64,000 nt of DNA from Mesobacterium pallidum (lineage in GTDB: Bacteria > Pseudomonadota > Alphaproteobacteria > Rhodobacterales > Rhodobacteraceae): positions 62,001 to 126,000 of the forward strand of contig NZ_JAIMID010000016.1 in assembly GCF_019966535.1 (NCBI RefSeq), in the 5' to 3' direction. Position 1 is the stretch's first letter; each line of letters begins with the position of its first letter. The position numbers were made by a program, and so were the translations under genes. Below, one piece after another: positions 51,414 to 61,199 of this stretch. Under the pieces are notes generated by a model. It did no database searches. It was not told the origin of the DNA and saw only the letters and a program-made list of their open reading frames with translations.

Positions 51414-51430
51414 TCCTGCCGGGGTCACCA
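51414..51430 (+). repeat. attR core
   Basis: TCCTGCCGGGGTCACCA, 16 of 17 identical to the tRNA-Arg 3' end at 40576-40592. It is followed within 5 bp by a T-run (CCGTTTTTTC) that looks like the original tRNA terminator, now displaced. Confidence 0.9.
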
Positions 51431-51452
51431 ACGCCGTTTTTTCATTTGGCGC

Positions 51453-52625
51453 CTACTCGCCGCCGTGCAGCGCGGGACGGGGCGCGGCAAGCGGCGGATC
51501 CGACGCCAGCTCTTCGAAATCGAAATTGTCCAGCCGGTGCGCGCGTTTGCCCGCCTTTTCGGCGCTGGTGCGGATCTCGGTCAGGTCCTTCTGCGCCTGT
51601 CCGAAATGCCGGTCGAGGTTGGCGACGCGGTCGCCCAGCCGCTCCATGTCCGCGCTCAGCAGCGCCAGTTCGCGGCGGATCGTGCCGGCCTGTTCGCGCA
51701 TGCGGGCATCCTTGAGCACCGCGCGCATGGTGTTCAGCGTGGCCATGCAGGTGGTGGGCGAGACGATCCAGACCCGCAGGGCAAAGCCTTCGCGCACCAG
51801 TTCGGGGAAGTTGGCGTGCAGCTCGGCATAGACTGCCTCGGAGGGCAGGAACATCAGCGCGCCGTCGGCGGTCTCTCCGTTCTGGATGTAGCGCTCGGCG
51901 ATGGCGCGGATATGCGCGCGGACCGACTGGCGCATCAGCTGGGCGGCGCGGGTCGTCTGTTCCGGCGTTTCGGCGCGGCGCAGGGCCTCGTAGGCTTCCA
52001 GCGGGAATTTCGCGTCGATCACGATGGGGCCGGGGGGATTGGGCAGGTGGATCAGGCAATCGGCCCGCCGGCCGTTCGGCAGGGTCGCTTGCAGGGTATA
52101 GGCGTCGCGGGGCAGGGCCTTGTGCAGGATGTCGTTCAGCTGGATCTCTCCGAACGCGCCGCGCGTCTGCTTGTTCGACAGGATGTCCTGAAGGCCCAGC
52201 ACATCGCCGGAAAGCTTGGTGATGTTGTCCTGCGCCTTGTCGATGGTCTTGAGCCGCTCCTGCAATTCGCCAAGGCTCTGCGCCGTGCGGCGGGCCGAGC
52301 CTTGCAGGCTGTCGGTCATCTGGCTTTGCACTTCGGCCAGGCGCTGCTCCATCAGCTGCAGCATGCCACGCTGCTGGGCCGCCTGCGCCTCGGAAACGTG
52401 GGTCAGCCCGCCCGAGAGCCGCTCCTGCCCATCCGAGAGGGCCTGCACGCGGGTGCCGAGCGTGTTCATGGCATGGGCGGTCTGTTCGACCAGCCGGGCC
52501 GAGCGATTGGCGCCGCGCAGGGCCAGCAGCATGAGGATCAGAAGCAGGGCAAAGCCGACGGCGGCGAGGCTGGCCAGCACCGACGGGTCGGACAGGTCGA
52601 TGGACGCGCCGCCGATCTGGATCAT
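51453..52625 (-). CDS. rmuC: DNA recombination protein RmuC
   Basis: A 390-residue protein with one N-terminal membrane helix (VLASLAAVGFALLLILMLLA, residues about 12-32) and a long coiled coil (about 40-140). The RmuC nuclease-like core follows, with VIDAKFPLEAYEALRRAET and ALMFLPSEAVYAELHANFPE. RmuC limits recombination at inverted repeats. It is coupled to mutL by ATGA overlap. The integrative element ended just beyond its 3' end without touching it. Confidence 0.93.
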   Translation of the reverse strand: MIQIGGASIDLSDPSVLASLAAVGFALLLILMLLALRGANRSARLVEQTAHAMNTLGTRVQALSDGQERLSGGLTHVSEAQAAQQRGMLQLMEQRLAEVQSQMTDSLQGSARRTAQSLGELQERLKTIDKAQDNITKLSGDVLGLQDILSNKQTRGAFGEIQLNDILHKALPRDAYTLQATLPNGRRADCLIHLPNPPGPIVIDAKFPLEAYEALRRAETPEQTTRAAQLMRQSVRAHIRAIAERYIQNGETADGALMFLPSEAVYAELHANFPELVREGFALRVWIVSPTTCMATLNTMRAVLKDARMREQAGTIRRELALLSADMERLGDRVANLDRHFGQAQKDLTEIRTSAEKAGKRAHRLDNFDFEELASDPPLAAPRPALHGGE

Positions 52626-54514
52626 GTGCGCCCGAAGAGCCGCTCGATGTCGCTGAGTTTCAGCTCGACATAGGTGGGGCGGCCGTGGTTGCACTGGCCG
52701 GAATGGGGAGTCGCCTCCATCTCGCGCAGCAGGGCGTTCATCTCCTCGGCGCGCATGCGGCGGCCGGAGCGGATGGAGCCGTGGCAGGCCATGCGGCTGA
52801 GGATCGCCTCGATCCGCTCCTGCACGCCGCGGGCGCTGCCGGTGTCGCTGAGTTCGTCGAGCAGGTCGCGGACGAGGGCCTCGGCGTTGACCTCGCCGAG
52901 GATCGCAGGGGTTTCGCGCACGCAGATGGCGCCGGCGCCGAAGGGTTCGAGCGTGAGGCCCATGGTGGCAAGGTCCTCGGCCACCTCGAGGATCAGGGCG
53001 GCGTCCGAGGACGACAGCTCCACCACCTCGGGGATCAGCAGGGCCTGGGCGGGGACTCCGGTTTCGGCCAATTGGCGTTTGAGCTTTTCGTAGACGAGGC
53101 GTTCGTGCGCGGCGTGCTGGTCGACGATGACCATGCCGTCGGCGGTCTGGGCGATGATGTAGTTCTCATGCACCTGGCCACGGGCGGCGCCGAGGGGGAG
53201 GGCCTCGTCGCGCCCTTGCGGGCGCGCCTCGGAGCCTTGCGCTGGCACGTGGGCCTCGGGATCGGCTGGGGAAGGATCTTCGGGCATGTCGACCACGCGG
53301 CCCGACCAGGCCTGGGCCATGTCCGCAAAGCCTGGTGCCTGCGCCTGGTAGGACGCCATCCGCGCACCGAGCGACGGGCGGTCCATCTGGTAGATGCGCG
53401 GCTGGGCCGGCGCCTCGGGGCGGAAGGCGCCCAGCGTGGCCTGCGCCACGGTGGTCGAGGCGCGGTGCCCGGCCCCGGCCAGCGCGTGTTTCAGCGCCGA
53501 GACGACGAGGCCCCGCGCCAGCCCGGCATCGCGGAACCGCACCTCGGACTTCGCCGGGTGCACGTTCACGTCGACCATGTGCGGGTCGCAATCGAGGAAC
53601 AGCGCCAGCGCCGGGTGCCGATCGCGCGACAGGAAATCGGCATAGGCGCCGCGGATCGCCCCGGCAAAGAGCTTGTCGCGCACCGGCCGGCCGTTCACGT
53701 AGACATATTGCGCCACGGATGAGCCGCGCGAATAGGTCGGCAGGGCGGCGTAGCCGGTGAGGCGCAGCCCATCGCGCTCGGCCTCGATCCGCAGGGCGTT
53801 CTCGGCAAAGTCGCGGCCCATGATGCGGGCCAAACGGCCGTGGAGCGCGTCGAAGAGGTCCCCCGCCTCGGGGTCCACGCGGAAGGTGGTGCGCCCCTCG
53901 CCATCCCCGGACATATCGACGAGGGTAAAGCCGACGAAGGGCTCGGCCATGGCCAGCCGCTTGATCACGTCGGAAATCGCCTGCATCTCGGACCGGTCGG
54001 TGCGCAGGAACTTGAGCCGCGCGGGCGTGGCGTAGAAAAGATCGCGCAGCTCGACAACGCTGCCCTGGCGCAGCGCGGCGGGCCGGATCGGGCCCATCTG
54101 CCCGCCCGAGACCGCGATCTGCGCCGCCTCGTGACCCGAGGCGCGCGAGGTGATCGTCAGCCGCCCGACCGCGCCAAGCGAGGGCAGCGCCTCGCCCCTA
54201 AAGCCGAAGGTGTGGATGTCGAGCAGGTCCGAGCCGTCGATCTTGGACGTGGCGTGGCGCGACAGGGCCAGCGGCAGGTCATCCGCCGTCATGCCGCAGC
54301 CGTCATCCGTCACCCGGATCAGCGTCTTGCCGCCATCGGCGATTTCCACGGTGATCCGCCGCGCCTCGGCATCGAGCGCATTCTCGACCAGTTCCTTGAC
54401 AGCCGAGGCGGGGCGCTCCACCACTTCGCCAGCCGCGATGCGGTTGATCGCGCCATCGTCAAGTTGGCGGATCACGGGGCGATCTGTGGATATCTTGGGT
54501 GCAGGAGAGGTCAT
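52622..54514 (-). CDS. mutL: DNA mismatch repair protein MutL
   Basis: A 630-residue protein. The GHKL ATPase domain has ENALDAEARRITVEI, DDGCGM and HTFGFRGEALPSLGAVG. A Pro/Ala-rich linker (about 340-430) leads to the C-terminal dimerisation domain with DQHAAHERLVYEK, which matches the DQHA(X)2E(X)4E endonuclease motif, plus MACHGSIRSG and CNHGRPTYVEL. It would therefore nick DNA itself, as in MutH-lacking bacteria. The ATG at 54514 follows AGGAGAGG. It is divergent from the MBL hydrolase gene. Confidence 0.96.
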   Translation of the reverse strand: MTSPAPKISTDRPVIRQLDDGAINRIAAGEVVERPASAVKELVENALDAEARRITVEIADGGKTLIRVTDDGCGMTADDLPLALSRHATSKIDGSDLLDIHTFGFRGEALPSLGAVGRLTITSRASGHEAAQIAVSGGQMGPIRPAALRQGSVVELRDLFYATPARLKFLRTDRSEMQAISDVIKRLAMAEPFVGFTLVDMSGDGEGRTTFRVDPEAGDLFDALHGRLARIMGRDFAENALRIEAERDGLRLTGYAALPTYSRGSSVAQYVYVNGRPVRDKLFAGAIRGAYADFLSRDRHPALALFLDCDPHMVDVNVHPAKSEVRFRDAGLARGLVVSALKHALAGAGHRASTTVAQATLGAFRPEAPAQPRIYQMDRPSLGARMASYQAQAPGFADMAQAWSGRVVDMPEDPSPADPEAHVPAQGSEARPQGRDEALPLGAARGQVHENYIIAQTADGMVIVDQHAAHERLVYEKLKRQLAETGVPAQALLIPEVVELSSSDAALILEVAEDLATMGLTLEPFGAGAICVRETPAILGEVNAEALVRDLLDELSDTGSARGVQERIEAILSRMACHGSIRSGRRMRAEEMNALLREMEATPHSGQCNHGRPTYVELKLSDIERLFGRT

Positions 54515-54629
54515 GCCCCAAGACTTAGCATGGGGCGCGTTGATTCTGAAAGTCTCGCCGCGCAATTGGAACAAGCCCGCGAGCGTGGCGTTTCCCATTC
54601 GACAAATGGAATATGGACAGGAGACCATC

Positions 54630-55532
54630 ATGCCGATGCATCACCAGACCAGCCCCTCCACCGGGCCGGGCAGCCTGCGGGTCGACTGCTTTTACGACGC
54701 CGCCAGCGGGTCGGGGCAATACGTGGCGGTGGACGAGGCGACGGGGCAGGCGGCGCTGATCGACGTTGTGGCCGATTTCGACACCTCGGCGGCGCGGGTC
54801 CGGTATGACAGCGCGCAGGAGATCCTCGATTTCGTGAACGACAAGGGGTGGGAGGTCGCCTGGATCCTCGACACGCATCCCCATGCCGATCACCTGATGG
54901 CCTCGGCCTGGCTGAAGCAGCAGACCGGGGCGCAGACCGCCATCGGGGCCCGTGTGCCTGACATCGCGGTGCTGTGGCGCAACCTCTACAACCTGCCGGA
55001 CGCCTTCGACGTGGAGGGCGATTTCGACCGGCTGTTCGAGGATGGGGACCGGTTCGACCTTGGCGAGACCCAGCTACGGGTGATGCTGTCGCCCGGCCAT
55101 ACGCTGGGGTCGATCAGCTACGTCGCGGGCGATGCGGCCTTTGTCCATGACACCTTCATGGCCGCCGACGTGGGCACCAGCCGGGCCGATTTTCCCGGCG
55201 GCTCCTCGGCCGAGCTCTACGACTCGCTGCAGGCCCTGCTCGACCTGCCGGATGACACGCGGCTGTTCCATGGTCATGACTACCCGCCGGTGGGCGCGCG
55301 CGAGGACCCGGCCTTCTTTGCCACCGTGGCCGAGCAGCGCGAGACCAACCCGCATCTGAAGGGCGGGCGCAGCAAGGAAGACTTCTGCCGCATCCGTGAC
55401 GCGCGCGACGAAAAGCTGTCTTTGCCGGACCGGATGCTGCATGCCTTGCAGGTGAACCTGCGCGGAGGGCGCTTGCCCGAGCCCGAAGAGGATGGGCAGA
55501 GTTACTTCAAGATCCCTGCGAACCGATTCTGA
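54630..55532 (+). CDS. MBL-fold metallo-hydrolase, Blh/persulfide dioxygenase-like
   Basis: A 300-residue metallo-beta-lactamase-fold enzyme. The metal motif is DTHPHADHLMASAWLK, with further ligands in SPGHTLGSISY, VHDTFMAADVGTSRADFPGG and FHGHDYPP. The GTSRADFPGGS region is the mark of ETHE1/Blh proteins that oxidise glutathione persulfide. The ATG at 54630 has AGGAG 6 nt upstream; the frame is open far upstream inside mutL. A rhodanese gene follows after 18 bp, so the pair probably detoxifies sulfide. Confidence 0.87.
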   Translation: MPMHHQTSPSTGPGSLRVDCFYDAASGSGQYVAVDEATGQAALIDVVADFDTSAARVRYDSAQEILDFVNDKGWEVAWILDTHPHADHLMASAWLKQQTGAQTAIGARVPDIAVLWRNLYNLPDAFDVEGDFDRLFEDGDRFDLGETQLRVMLSPGHTLGSISYVAGDAAFVHDTFMAADVGTSRADFPGGSSAELYDSLQALLDLPDDTRLFHGHDYPPVGAREDPAFFATVAEQRETNPHLKGGRSKEDFCRIRDARDEKLSLPDRMLHALQVNLRGGRLPEPEEDGQSYFKIPANRF

Positions 55533-55550
55533 CTGCGAAGGAGACGTGAC

Positions 55551-55928
55551 ATGAAGACCGAAACCGTGGACGGCGCGACGTTCGAGACCTGGACCGTGGA
55601 CGAGGTCCACACAGGCATGGCCGAGGGCCGTATCGTCGTGATCGACGTGCGCACCCCGCAGGAATACATGTTTGAACATATCGAGGGCGCGCTGCTGATG
55701 CCGCTGGCCTTCTTTGCCCCCAGCGGGCTGCCGGGCCAGGCGGAGAAGCAGATCGTGCTGCATTGCGGCTCGGGCATGCGGTCGGAAAAGATGGCGCGGC
55801 TGGCGATGTCTCAAGGCATCGGCAAGATCGCGCATATGGAGGGCGGCTTTGGTGCCTGGAAGCAGGCAGGCAAGCCCTATATCGGCACCAACATGGGGAC
55901 CGGCGCGCCGCAGCGCGTGGCGCCCTGA
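55551..55928 (+). CDS. rhodanese-like sulfurtransferase
   Basis: A 125-residue single rhodanese domain. The active-site loop is LHCGSGMRSEKMARLAM with the catalytic Cys, preceded by VIDVRTPQEYMFEHIEGALL. It has no signal peptide and is cytoplasmic. It is placed directly after the MBL hydrolase, a common pairing in which the rhodanese handles persulfide sulfur and the hydrolase oxidises it. GAAGGAG precedes the ATG. Confidence 0.92.
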   Translation: MKTETVDGATFETWTVDEVHTGMAEGRIVVIDVRTPQEYMFEHIEGALLMPLAFFAPSGLPGQAEKQIVLHCGSGMRSEKMARLAMSQGIGKIAHMEGGFGAWKQAGKPYIGTNMGTGAPQRVAP

Positions 55929-55963
55929 GGTTGCCGCGCCAAGCGAACGCCCCTTTGTGGCGT

Positions 55964-56000
55964 GGCCTTCGGCGAGAGTATTTGTGGAATAATGAAAGGG
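55964..56000 (+). repeat. short dispersed intergenic repeat, copy 2
   Basis: It shares GAGTATTTGTGGAATAATGA plus flanking bases with 12621-12655, again preceded by a CTTCGGCG mini-hairpin and followed by AAAGGG. It lies between the rhodanese gene and the convergent argE-like gene. Confidence 0.65.
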
Positions 56001-56030
56001 CGGGGCCGCGTGGGGCCGCCCTTTCCTGTG

Positions 56031-57188
56031 TCAGGCGGCCAGCTTGCGGCGCAGCCCCTCGAGCATGTCGAGGCAGCGGTCGAGCTGGTCGAGGCTGACG
56101 TATTCATCGGGCTTGTGGGCCTGGTCGATGCTGCCCGGCCCGCAGACCACGGCCGAGAGGCCGAGGCGGGTGAAGATGCCGGCCTCGGTCCCGAAGGGGG
56201 CCACGTCGGCGGTATTGGCGCCGGTGAGTTCCGCCACCAGCGCGCGGGCTTCGTTGTCGTCCATGGGCTCGAGGCCCTCGACCTCGCCGATCACCTCGGT
56301 CTCGATGCTGGCGGCGGGATGAACGGCGCGCATCTGGCCGAGCAGCTTGTCCACATGGTCCGCAACGGCCTGCTTGACGAAATCCAAGTCCGATTGCTGC
56401 ACGGGGCGGAATTCCCAGTCGACCTCGGCGCGGCCCACGATCACGTTATGGGCGACGCCGCCGCGGATGCCGCCGACGTTGAGCGTGGTCCAGGGCGGAT
56501 CGAACCGGCTAGAGGCGGGCGCGCGGGGCTTGAGCTCTTCGCGCAGTTCGAGCAGGCGCGAGACGTAGCGGACGGCGTATTCGGCGGCGTTGACGCCGCG
56601 GTCCGGGGCCGATCCGTGGCCTTCGAGCCCGGTGAAGCGGGCGGTGTATTCGCAGCAGCCCTTGTGGCCTTCGATGATCCGCATGTCGGTCGGTTCGCCG
56701 ATGATCGCCATGGCGGGGCGGATGCCGCGATCTTGCAGGTGCGGCAGCAGGGCCTGGGCGCCCATGCAGCCGGTTTCCTCGTCATGGGTAAAGCAGAAGT
56801 GGATCGGGCGCCGCAGCTCTTGCGCGGCGAATTCGGGGGCCATGGCCATGGCGGCGGCGATGAACCCCTTCATGTCGCAGGTGCCGCGGCCAAAGATCAG
56901 CCCGGCGCGCTCATGGGTCTCGAACGGGTCGGTCGTCCAGTCCTGGTCGGCGACCGGGACCACGTCGGTATGGCCCGACAGGATGATCCCGCCGTCGCGG
57001 TCCGGGCCCAGGGTCGCCCAGAGGTTCGCCTTGCGCCCGGTCTTGTCGTGAAAGATGTCCACCCGCGCGCCAAGGTCCCCCAGCCGGTTGGCGAGGTAGA
57101 CGATCAGCTCGAGGTTGCTTTCGGTCGAGACGGTCGGATGGGCGATCAGGTCCGACAGGATCTCGCGCGTCGCGGCCATGCGGTTCAT
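56031..57188 (-). CDS. argE: ArgE/DapE-family deacetylase (acetylornithine deacetylase-like)
   Basis: A 385-residue M20 metallopeptidase-fold enzyme that hydrolyses N-acetyl-L-ornithine-like substrates. Metal-site motifs are visible: GIILSGHTDVVPVADQDW, GRGTCDMKGFIA, FTHDEETGCMGAQAL and VCGPGSIDQAHKPDEYV. The ATG at 57188 overlaps the stop of the M24 gene (ATGA), so the two are co-translated. Next to a DoeA-like hydrolase it may deacetylate N-acetyl-diaminobutyrate or an acetylated polyamine instead of acetylornithine. Confidence 0.85.
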   Translation of the reverse strand: MNRMAATREILSDLIAHPTVSTESNLELIVYLANRLGDLGARVDIFHDKTGRKANLWATLGPDRDGGIILSGHTDVVPVADQDWTTDPFETHERAGLIFGRGTCDMKGFIAAAMAMAPEFAAQELRRPIHFCFTHDEETGCMGAQALLPHLQDRGIRPAMAIIGEPTDMRIIEGHKGCCEYTARFTGLEGHGSAPDRGVNAAEYAVRYVSRLLELREELKPRAPASSRFDPPWTTLNVGGIRGGVAHNVIVGRAEVDWEFRPVQQSDLDFVKQAVADHVDKLLGQMRAVHPAASIETEVIGEVEGLEPMDDNEARALVAELTGANTADVAPFGTEAGIFTRLGLSAVVCGPGSIDQAHKPDEYVSLDQLDRCLDMLEGLRRKLAA

Positions 57189-58366
57189 TTGACGAACATC
57201 TTTCTCGGGCGGTCGCAGAAGGTCTCGGCCGGCCCGTCCTCGGTGATGAGGATGGATTCGGTGATCTCGAGGCCCCAATTCTCCATCCAGAGGCCGGGCA
57301 TGAAGTGGAAGGTCATGCCGGGTTTCAGCTCGCTCTCGTCCTCGGCCCGCAGGGAGATCGTGCGTTCGCCCCAGTCGGGCGGGTACGACAGCCCGATGGG
57401 ATAGCCGCAGCGCGCGCCGCGTTCGATCCCGGCGCGCAGCAGCGGGGCGGCCAAGGCATTGGCCACGTCGCAGGCGCGGTTGCCGGCGCGGGCGGCCTCG
57501 AGACCCGCTTCGAGCCCCTCGACCAGCGCGGCCTCGGCGTTCAGCAGGAACTCGGGTGGCTTGCCGAGGAAGATCGTCCGGCAGAAGGGCGCGTGGTAGC
57601 GGCGGTAACAGCCGGAGATCTCGAAGAACGTCGCCTCGCCAGTCTCGAAGGGGCGGCCGTGCCAGGTCAGGTGCGGCGCGGCGGCGTCGGGACCCGAAGG
57701 CAGCAGCGGCACGATGGCCGCGTAATCGCCCCAGTGCCCGTCCGCGCCCATCACCCCGTCATGCAGGATATCGGCGACGACCTCGTTCTTGGGCACGCCC
57801 GGTTCGACCCGTTCCAGCAGGCCATCGACGATCTTTTCGCTGATCTTCGCGGCGCGGCGGATGAAGGTGATCTCTTCGTCCGATTTCACCCCGCGCTGCC
57901 AGTTCACCAGCGCCGTCGCGTCGATCAGCCTGGCATTCGGCAGGCTTTCGGCCAGCGATTGATGTGCCTTGGCCGAGTAATAGTAATTGTCCATCTCGAC
58001 GCCGATGCGGCTGGTTTCGTGCCCCAGCATCTTGAGCCGCTCGGCCAGGTCCTGCATCGGGTGCCGTTCGGTCGATTGCACGAAATGGTCGGCATAGCCC
58101 ATCACGTAGGCATCCCCCATCCAGACCGTGCGCAGCGCGCCGTTGGTGTCCTGGTTGCGGCCCCACCAGATCGGGTCGGACTCGAGGCTGACGATCACCC
58201 CCTGGTGGACGTAGAACGACCAGCCGTCATAGGCGGTCAGCCAGTTCTGGTTCGACGGGTCGGTGATGAACAACACGTCCAGCCCGGCCTTTTCCATCGC
58301 CGCCCGGGTCAGGGCCAGGCGCCGCTGGAACTCGGCCTCGGAAAAGGGGAGATGCTTGCGAATCAT
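57185..58366 (-). CDS. M24-family hydrolase, ectoine hydrolase (DoeA/EutD)-like
   Basis: A 393-residue creatinase/aminopeptidase P-fold protein. The N-terminal domain carries DPSNQNWLTAYDGWSFYVHQ and HFVQSTERHPMQDLAERLK. The C-terminal pita-bread domain carries FFEISGCYRRYHAPFCRTIF and PIGLSYPPDWGERTISLRAE. These stretches match what I recall of ectoine hydrolases, though that is from memory. The usual dipeptidase metal ligands are altered, as in that subgroup. It is coupled to the ArgE-like deacetylase gene and divergent from an aminotransferase and polyamine-type importer. Confidence 0.75.
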   Translation of the reverse strand: MIRKHLPFSEAEFQRRLALTRAAMEKAGLDVLFITDPSNQNWLTAYDGWSFYVHQGVIVSLESDPIWWGRNQDTNGALRTVWMGDAYVMGYADHFVQSTERHPMQDLAERLKMLGHETSRIGVEMDNYYYSAKAHQSLAESLPNARLIDATALVNWQRGVKSDEEITFIRRAAKISEKIVDGLLERVEPGVPKNEVVADILHDGVMGADGHWGDYAAIVPLLPSGPDAAAPHLTWHGRPFETGEATFFEISGCYRRYHAPFCRTIFLGKPPEFLLNAEAALVEGLEAGLEAARAGNRACDVANALAAPLLRAGIERGARCGYPIGLSYPPDWGERTISLRAEDESELKPGMTFHFMPGLWMENWGLEITESILITEDGPAETFCDRPRKMFVK

Positions 58367-58561
58367 GCGCCGGGTTCCTTCCGTTTCGGTGGGGTGATCC
58401 TGTTAAAAGGAGCACGCAGGGACCAGATCGGGCTGGTCCGAAAACGACCCGTGATGCCGTTTTTTCGATGCCTGCACAATGCTTTGGCACCACTTGGTTG
58501 CGGTCGCATCTACGAATGGTAGGTGTTGGGAAAGAACTCGTCAAACCACCCGGAGGCCAAC

Positions 58562-59932
58562 ATGCTGCGCAACGACCAACTTGCTGAATGGGATCGCGAA
58601 AGCTTTTTCCACCCCTCGACGCACCTTGGCGCCTTTGCCCGCGGCGAGCTTGGCAACCGCATCGTGACCGGCGGGCAGGGCTGTCATATCGAGGACCGCG
58701 AGGGGAACCGGCTGCTTGACGCCTTCGCCGGGCTCTACTGCGTGAACGTGGGCTACGGCCGGACCGAGATCGCCGATGCCATCGCCGCGCAGGCGCATGA
58801 GCTGGCGTATTACCATTCCTATGTCGGCCACGGCACCGAGGCGAGCGTGACCCTGGCCAAGATGATCATGGACCGCGCGCCGGATCACATGTCCAAGGTG
58901 TACTTCGGCCTGTCGGGCTCGGACGCAAACGAGACCAACATCAAGCTGGTCTGGTACTACAACAACATCCTCGGCCGCCCCGAGAAGAAGAAGATCATCA
59001 GCCGCTGGCGGGGCTATCACGGCTCGGGCCTGATGACCGGCTCGCTGACCGGGCTCGAGTTGTTCCACAAGAAATTCGACCTGCCGCTGAGCCAGGTGGT
59101 GCATACCGAAGCGCCCTATTATTTCCGCCGTCCCGCCGGGATCGAGACCGAGGCCGAGTTCGTCGCCCATTGCGTGGCGAAGCTGGAAGAGCTGATCGAG
59201 GCCGAGGGCGCCGACACCATCGCCGCCTTCATCGGCGAGCCGGTGCTGGGCACGGGCGGCATCGTGCCCCCGCCCGCCGGCTACTGGGACGCGATCCAGG
59301 AGGTGCTGACCAAGCACGACATCCTGCTGATCGCGGACGAGGTCGTGACCGGGTTCGGCCGCCTCGGGTCGATGTTCGGGTCGACGCACTACGGGCTGAA
59401 GCCCGACCTGATGACCATCGCCAAGGGTCTGACCAGCGCCTACGCGCCGCTGTCGGGCTCGATCGTGTCGGACAGGATGTGGCAGGTGCTGATGCAGGGG
59501 ACGGACGAAAACGGCCCCATCGGGCACGGCTGGACCTACTCGGCCCACCCCATCGGCGCCGCCGCCGGGGTCGCGAACCTGCGGCTGATCGACGAATTGA
59601 ACCTGATCGGCAATGCGGGCGAGGTCGGTGCCTACTTCTTGAGCGGCCTGCGCGAGGCGCTGGGCGAGCATGCCCATGTCGGCGAGGTGCGCGGCGAGGG
59701 GCTGATGGCCGCCGTCGAATTCGTCAAGGACCGTGACACGCGCACGCTTTTTGACCCCAAGGAAACGATTGGCGCCAAGGTCGCCGGCGCCTTGCTGAAA
59801 CGTGGCATCATCGGCCGGGCCATGCCGCAGGGCGATATCCTCGGCTTTGCGCCGCCGTTCTGCATGACGCGGGCCGAAGCCGACTCGGTTGTCGCCGCCA
59901 CGAAGGATTCGGTTGCCGAAATCCTCGGGTGA
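58562..59932 (+). CDS. class III pyridoxal-phosphate aminotransferase
   Basis: A 456-residue omega-aminotransferase-type enzyme. PLP-site motifs are FGLSGSDANETNIKL, RWRGYHGSGLMTGSLTG, the Asp of LIADEVVTGFGRLG and the Schiff-base Lys in LMTIAKGLTSAYAPL. It fits enzymes acting on diamines, beta-alanine or diaminobutyrate with pyruvate or 2-oxoglutarate. The ATG at 58562 follows CGGAGG. It is divergent from the M24/ArgE pair and precedes the potA-type transporter, so it likely deaminates the imported compound. Confidence 0.88.
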   Translation: MLRNDQLAEWDRESFFHPSTHLGAFARGELGNRIVTGGQGCHIEDREGNRLLDAFAGLYCVNVGYGRTEIADAIAAQAHELAYYHSYVGHGTEASVTLAKMIMDRAPDHMSKVYFGLSGSDANETNIKLVWYYNNILGRPEKKKIISRWRGYHGSGLMTGSLTGLELFHKKFDLPLSQVVHTEAPYYFRRPAGIETEAEFVAHCVAKLEELIEAEGADTIAAFIGEPVLGTGGIVPPPAGYWDAIQEVLTKHDILLIADEVVTGFGRLGSMFGSTHYGLKPDLMTIAKGLTSAYAPLSGSIVSDRMWQVLMQGTDENGPIGHGWTYSAHPIGAAAGVANLRLIDELNLIGNAGEVGAYFLSGLREALGEHAHVGEVRGEGLMAAVEFVKDRDTRTLFDPKETIGAKVAGALLKRGIIGRAMPQGDILGFAPPFCMTRAEADSVVAATKDSVAEILG

Positions 59933-60098
59933 CCTAAGTGAAGGGTCTCAAAGCGGCATTTTCCCCTGCGGAAACCGCGCAGATGTCGGAATCCGTTGTA
60001 AAATGCCGTATTCCGGTTGCATGCCGGGTAGGGTGGCGTTTAGCCTTTGAACGGGACGCGGGAAAACCCGCGCGTAAAAAATAGACAGGGAGCCAGTC
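59933..60098 (+). promoter_or_regulatory. leader with hairpins upstream of the potA-like gene
   Basis: The 166-bp gap holds a 9-bp inverted repeat, CGGCATTTT (59954-59962) with AAAATGCCG (60000-60008). A perfect hairpin CGCGGG-AAAA-CCCGCG (60057-60072) follows shortly before the ribosome site. The second hairpin is followed by CGTAAAAAAT rather than U, so it is not a clear terminator on the plus strand. Confidence 0.5.

Positions 60099-61199
<1,101 letters not shown>

Larger units (their letters stand above)
40576..51430. mobile_element. 10.85-kb integrative capsid-encoding element (phage-satellite-like) in tRNA-Arg
   Basis: The element is bounded by a 17-bp direct repeat with one mismatch, the tRNA 3' end at 40576-40592 and its copy at 51414-51430. 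It encodes an integrase, an AlpA-like and two other putative regulators, and a lambda-like head and packaging set. That set is small terminase, FII-like joiner, large terminase, portal, protease-capsid fusion, gpW-like joiner and DUF2190 decoration protein. No tail, tape measure, baseplate, lysis or replication gene fits in the span. All head genes are open and tightly coupled. It is either a capsid-forming satellite that borrows tails, or a prophage reduced by clean deletion. Confidence 0.85.

Noticed and set aside
40576-51430. Whole element considered as a full prophage or a gene transfer agent
   Set aside because: No tail, lysis or replication genes are present, and an integrase with att sites and a repressor are not GTA features.
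54595-54609. CCATT-CGACA-AATGG dyad upstream of the MBL hydrolase gene as a BigR-type operator
   Set aside because: Only 5-bp arms, and it does not clearly match the known AT-rich BigR sites; no regulator gene is adjacent.
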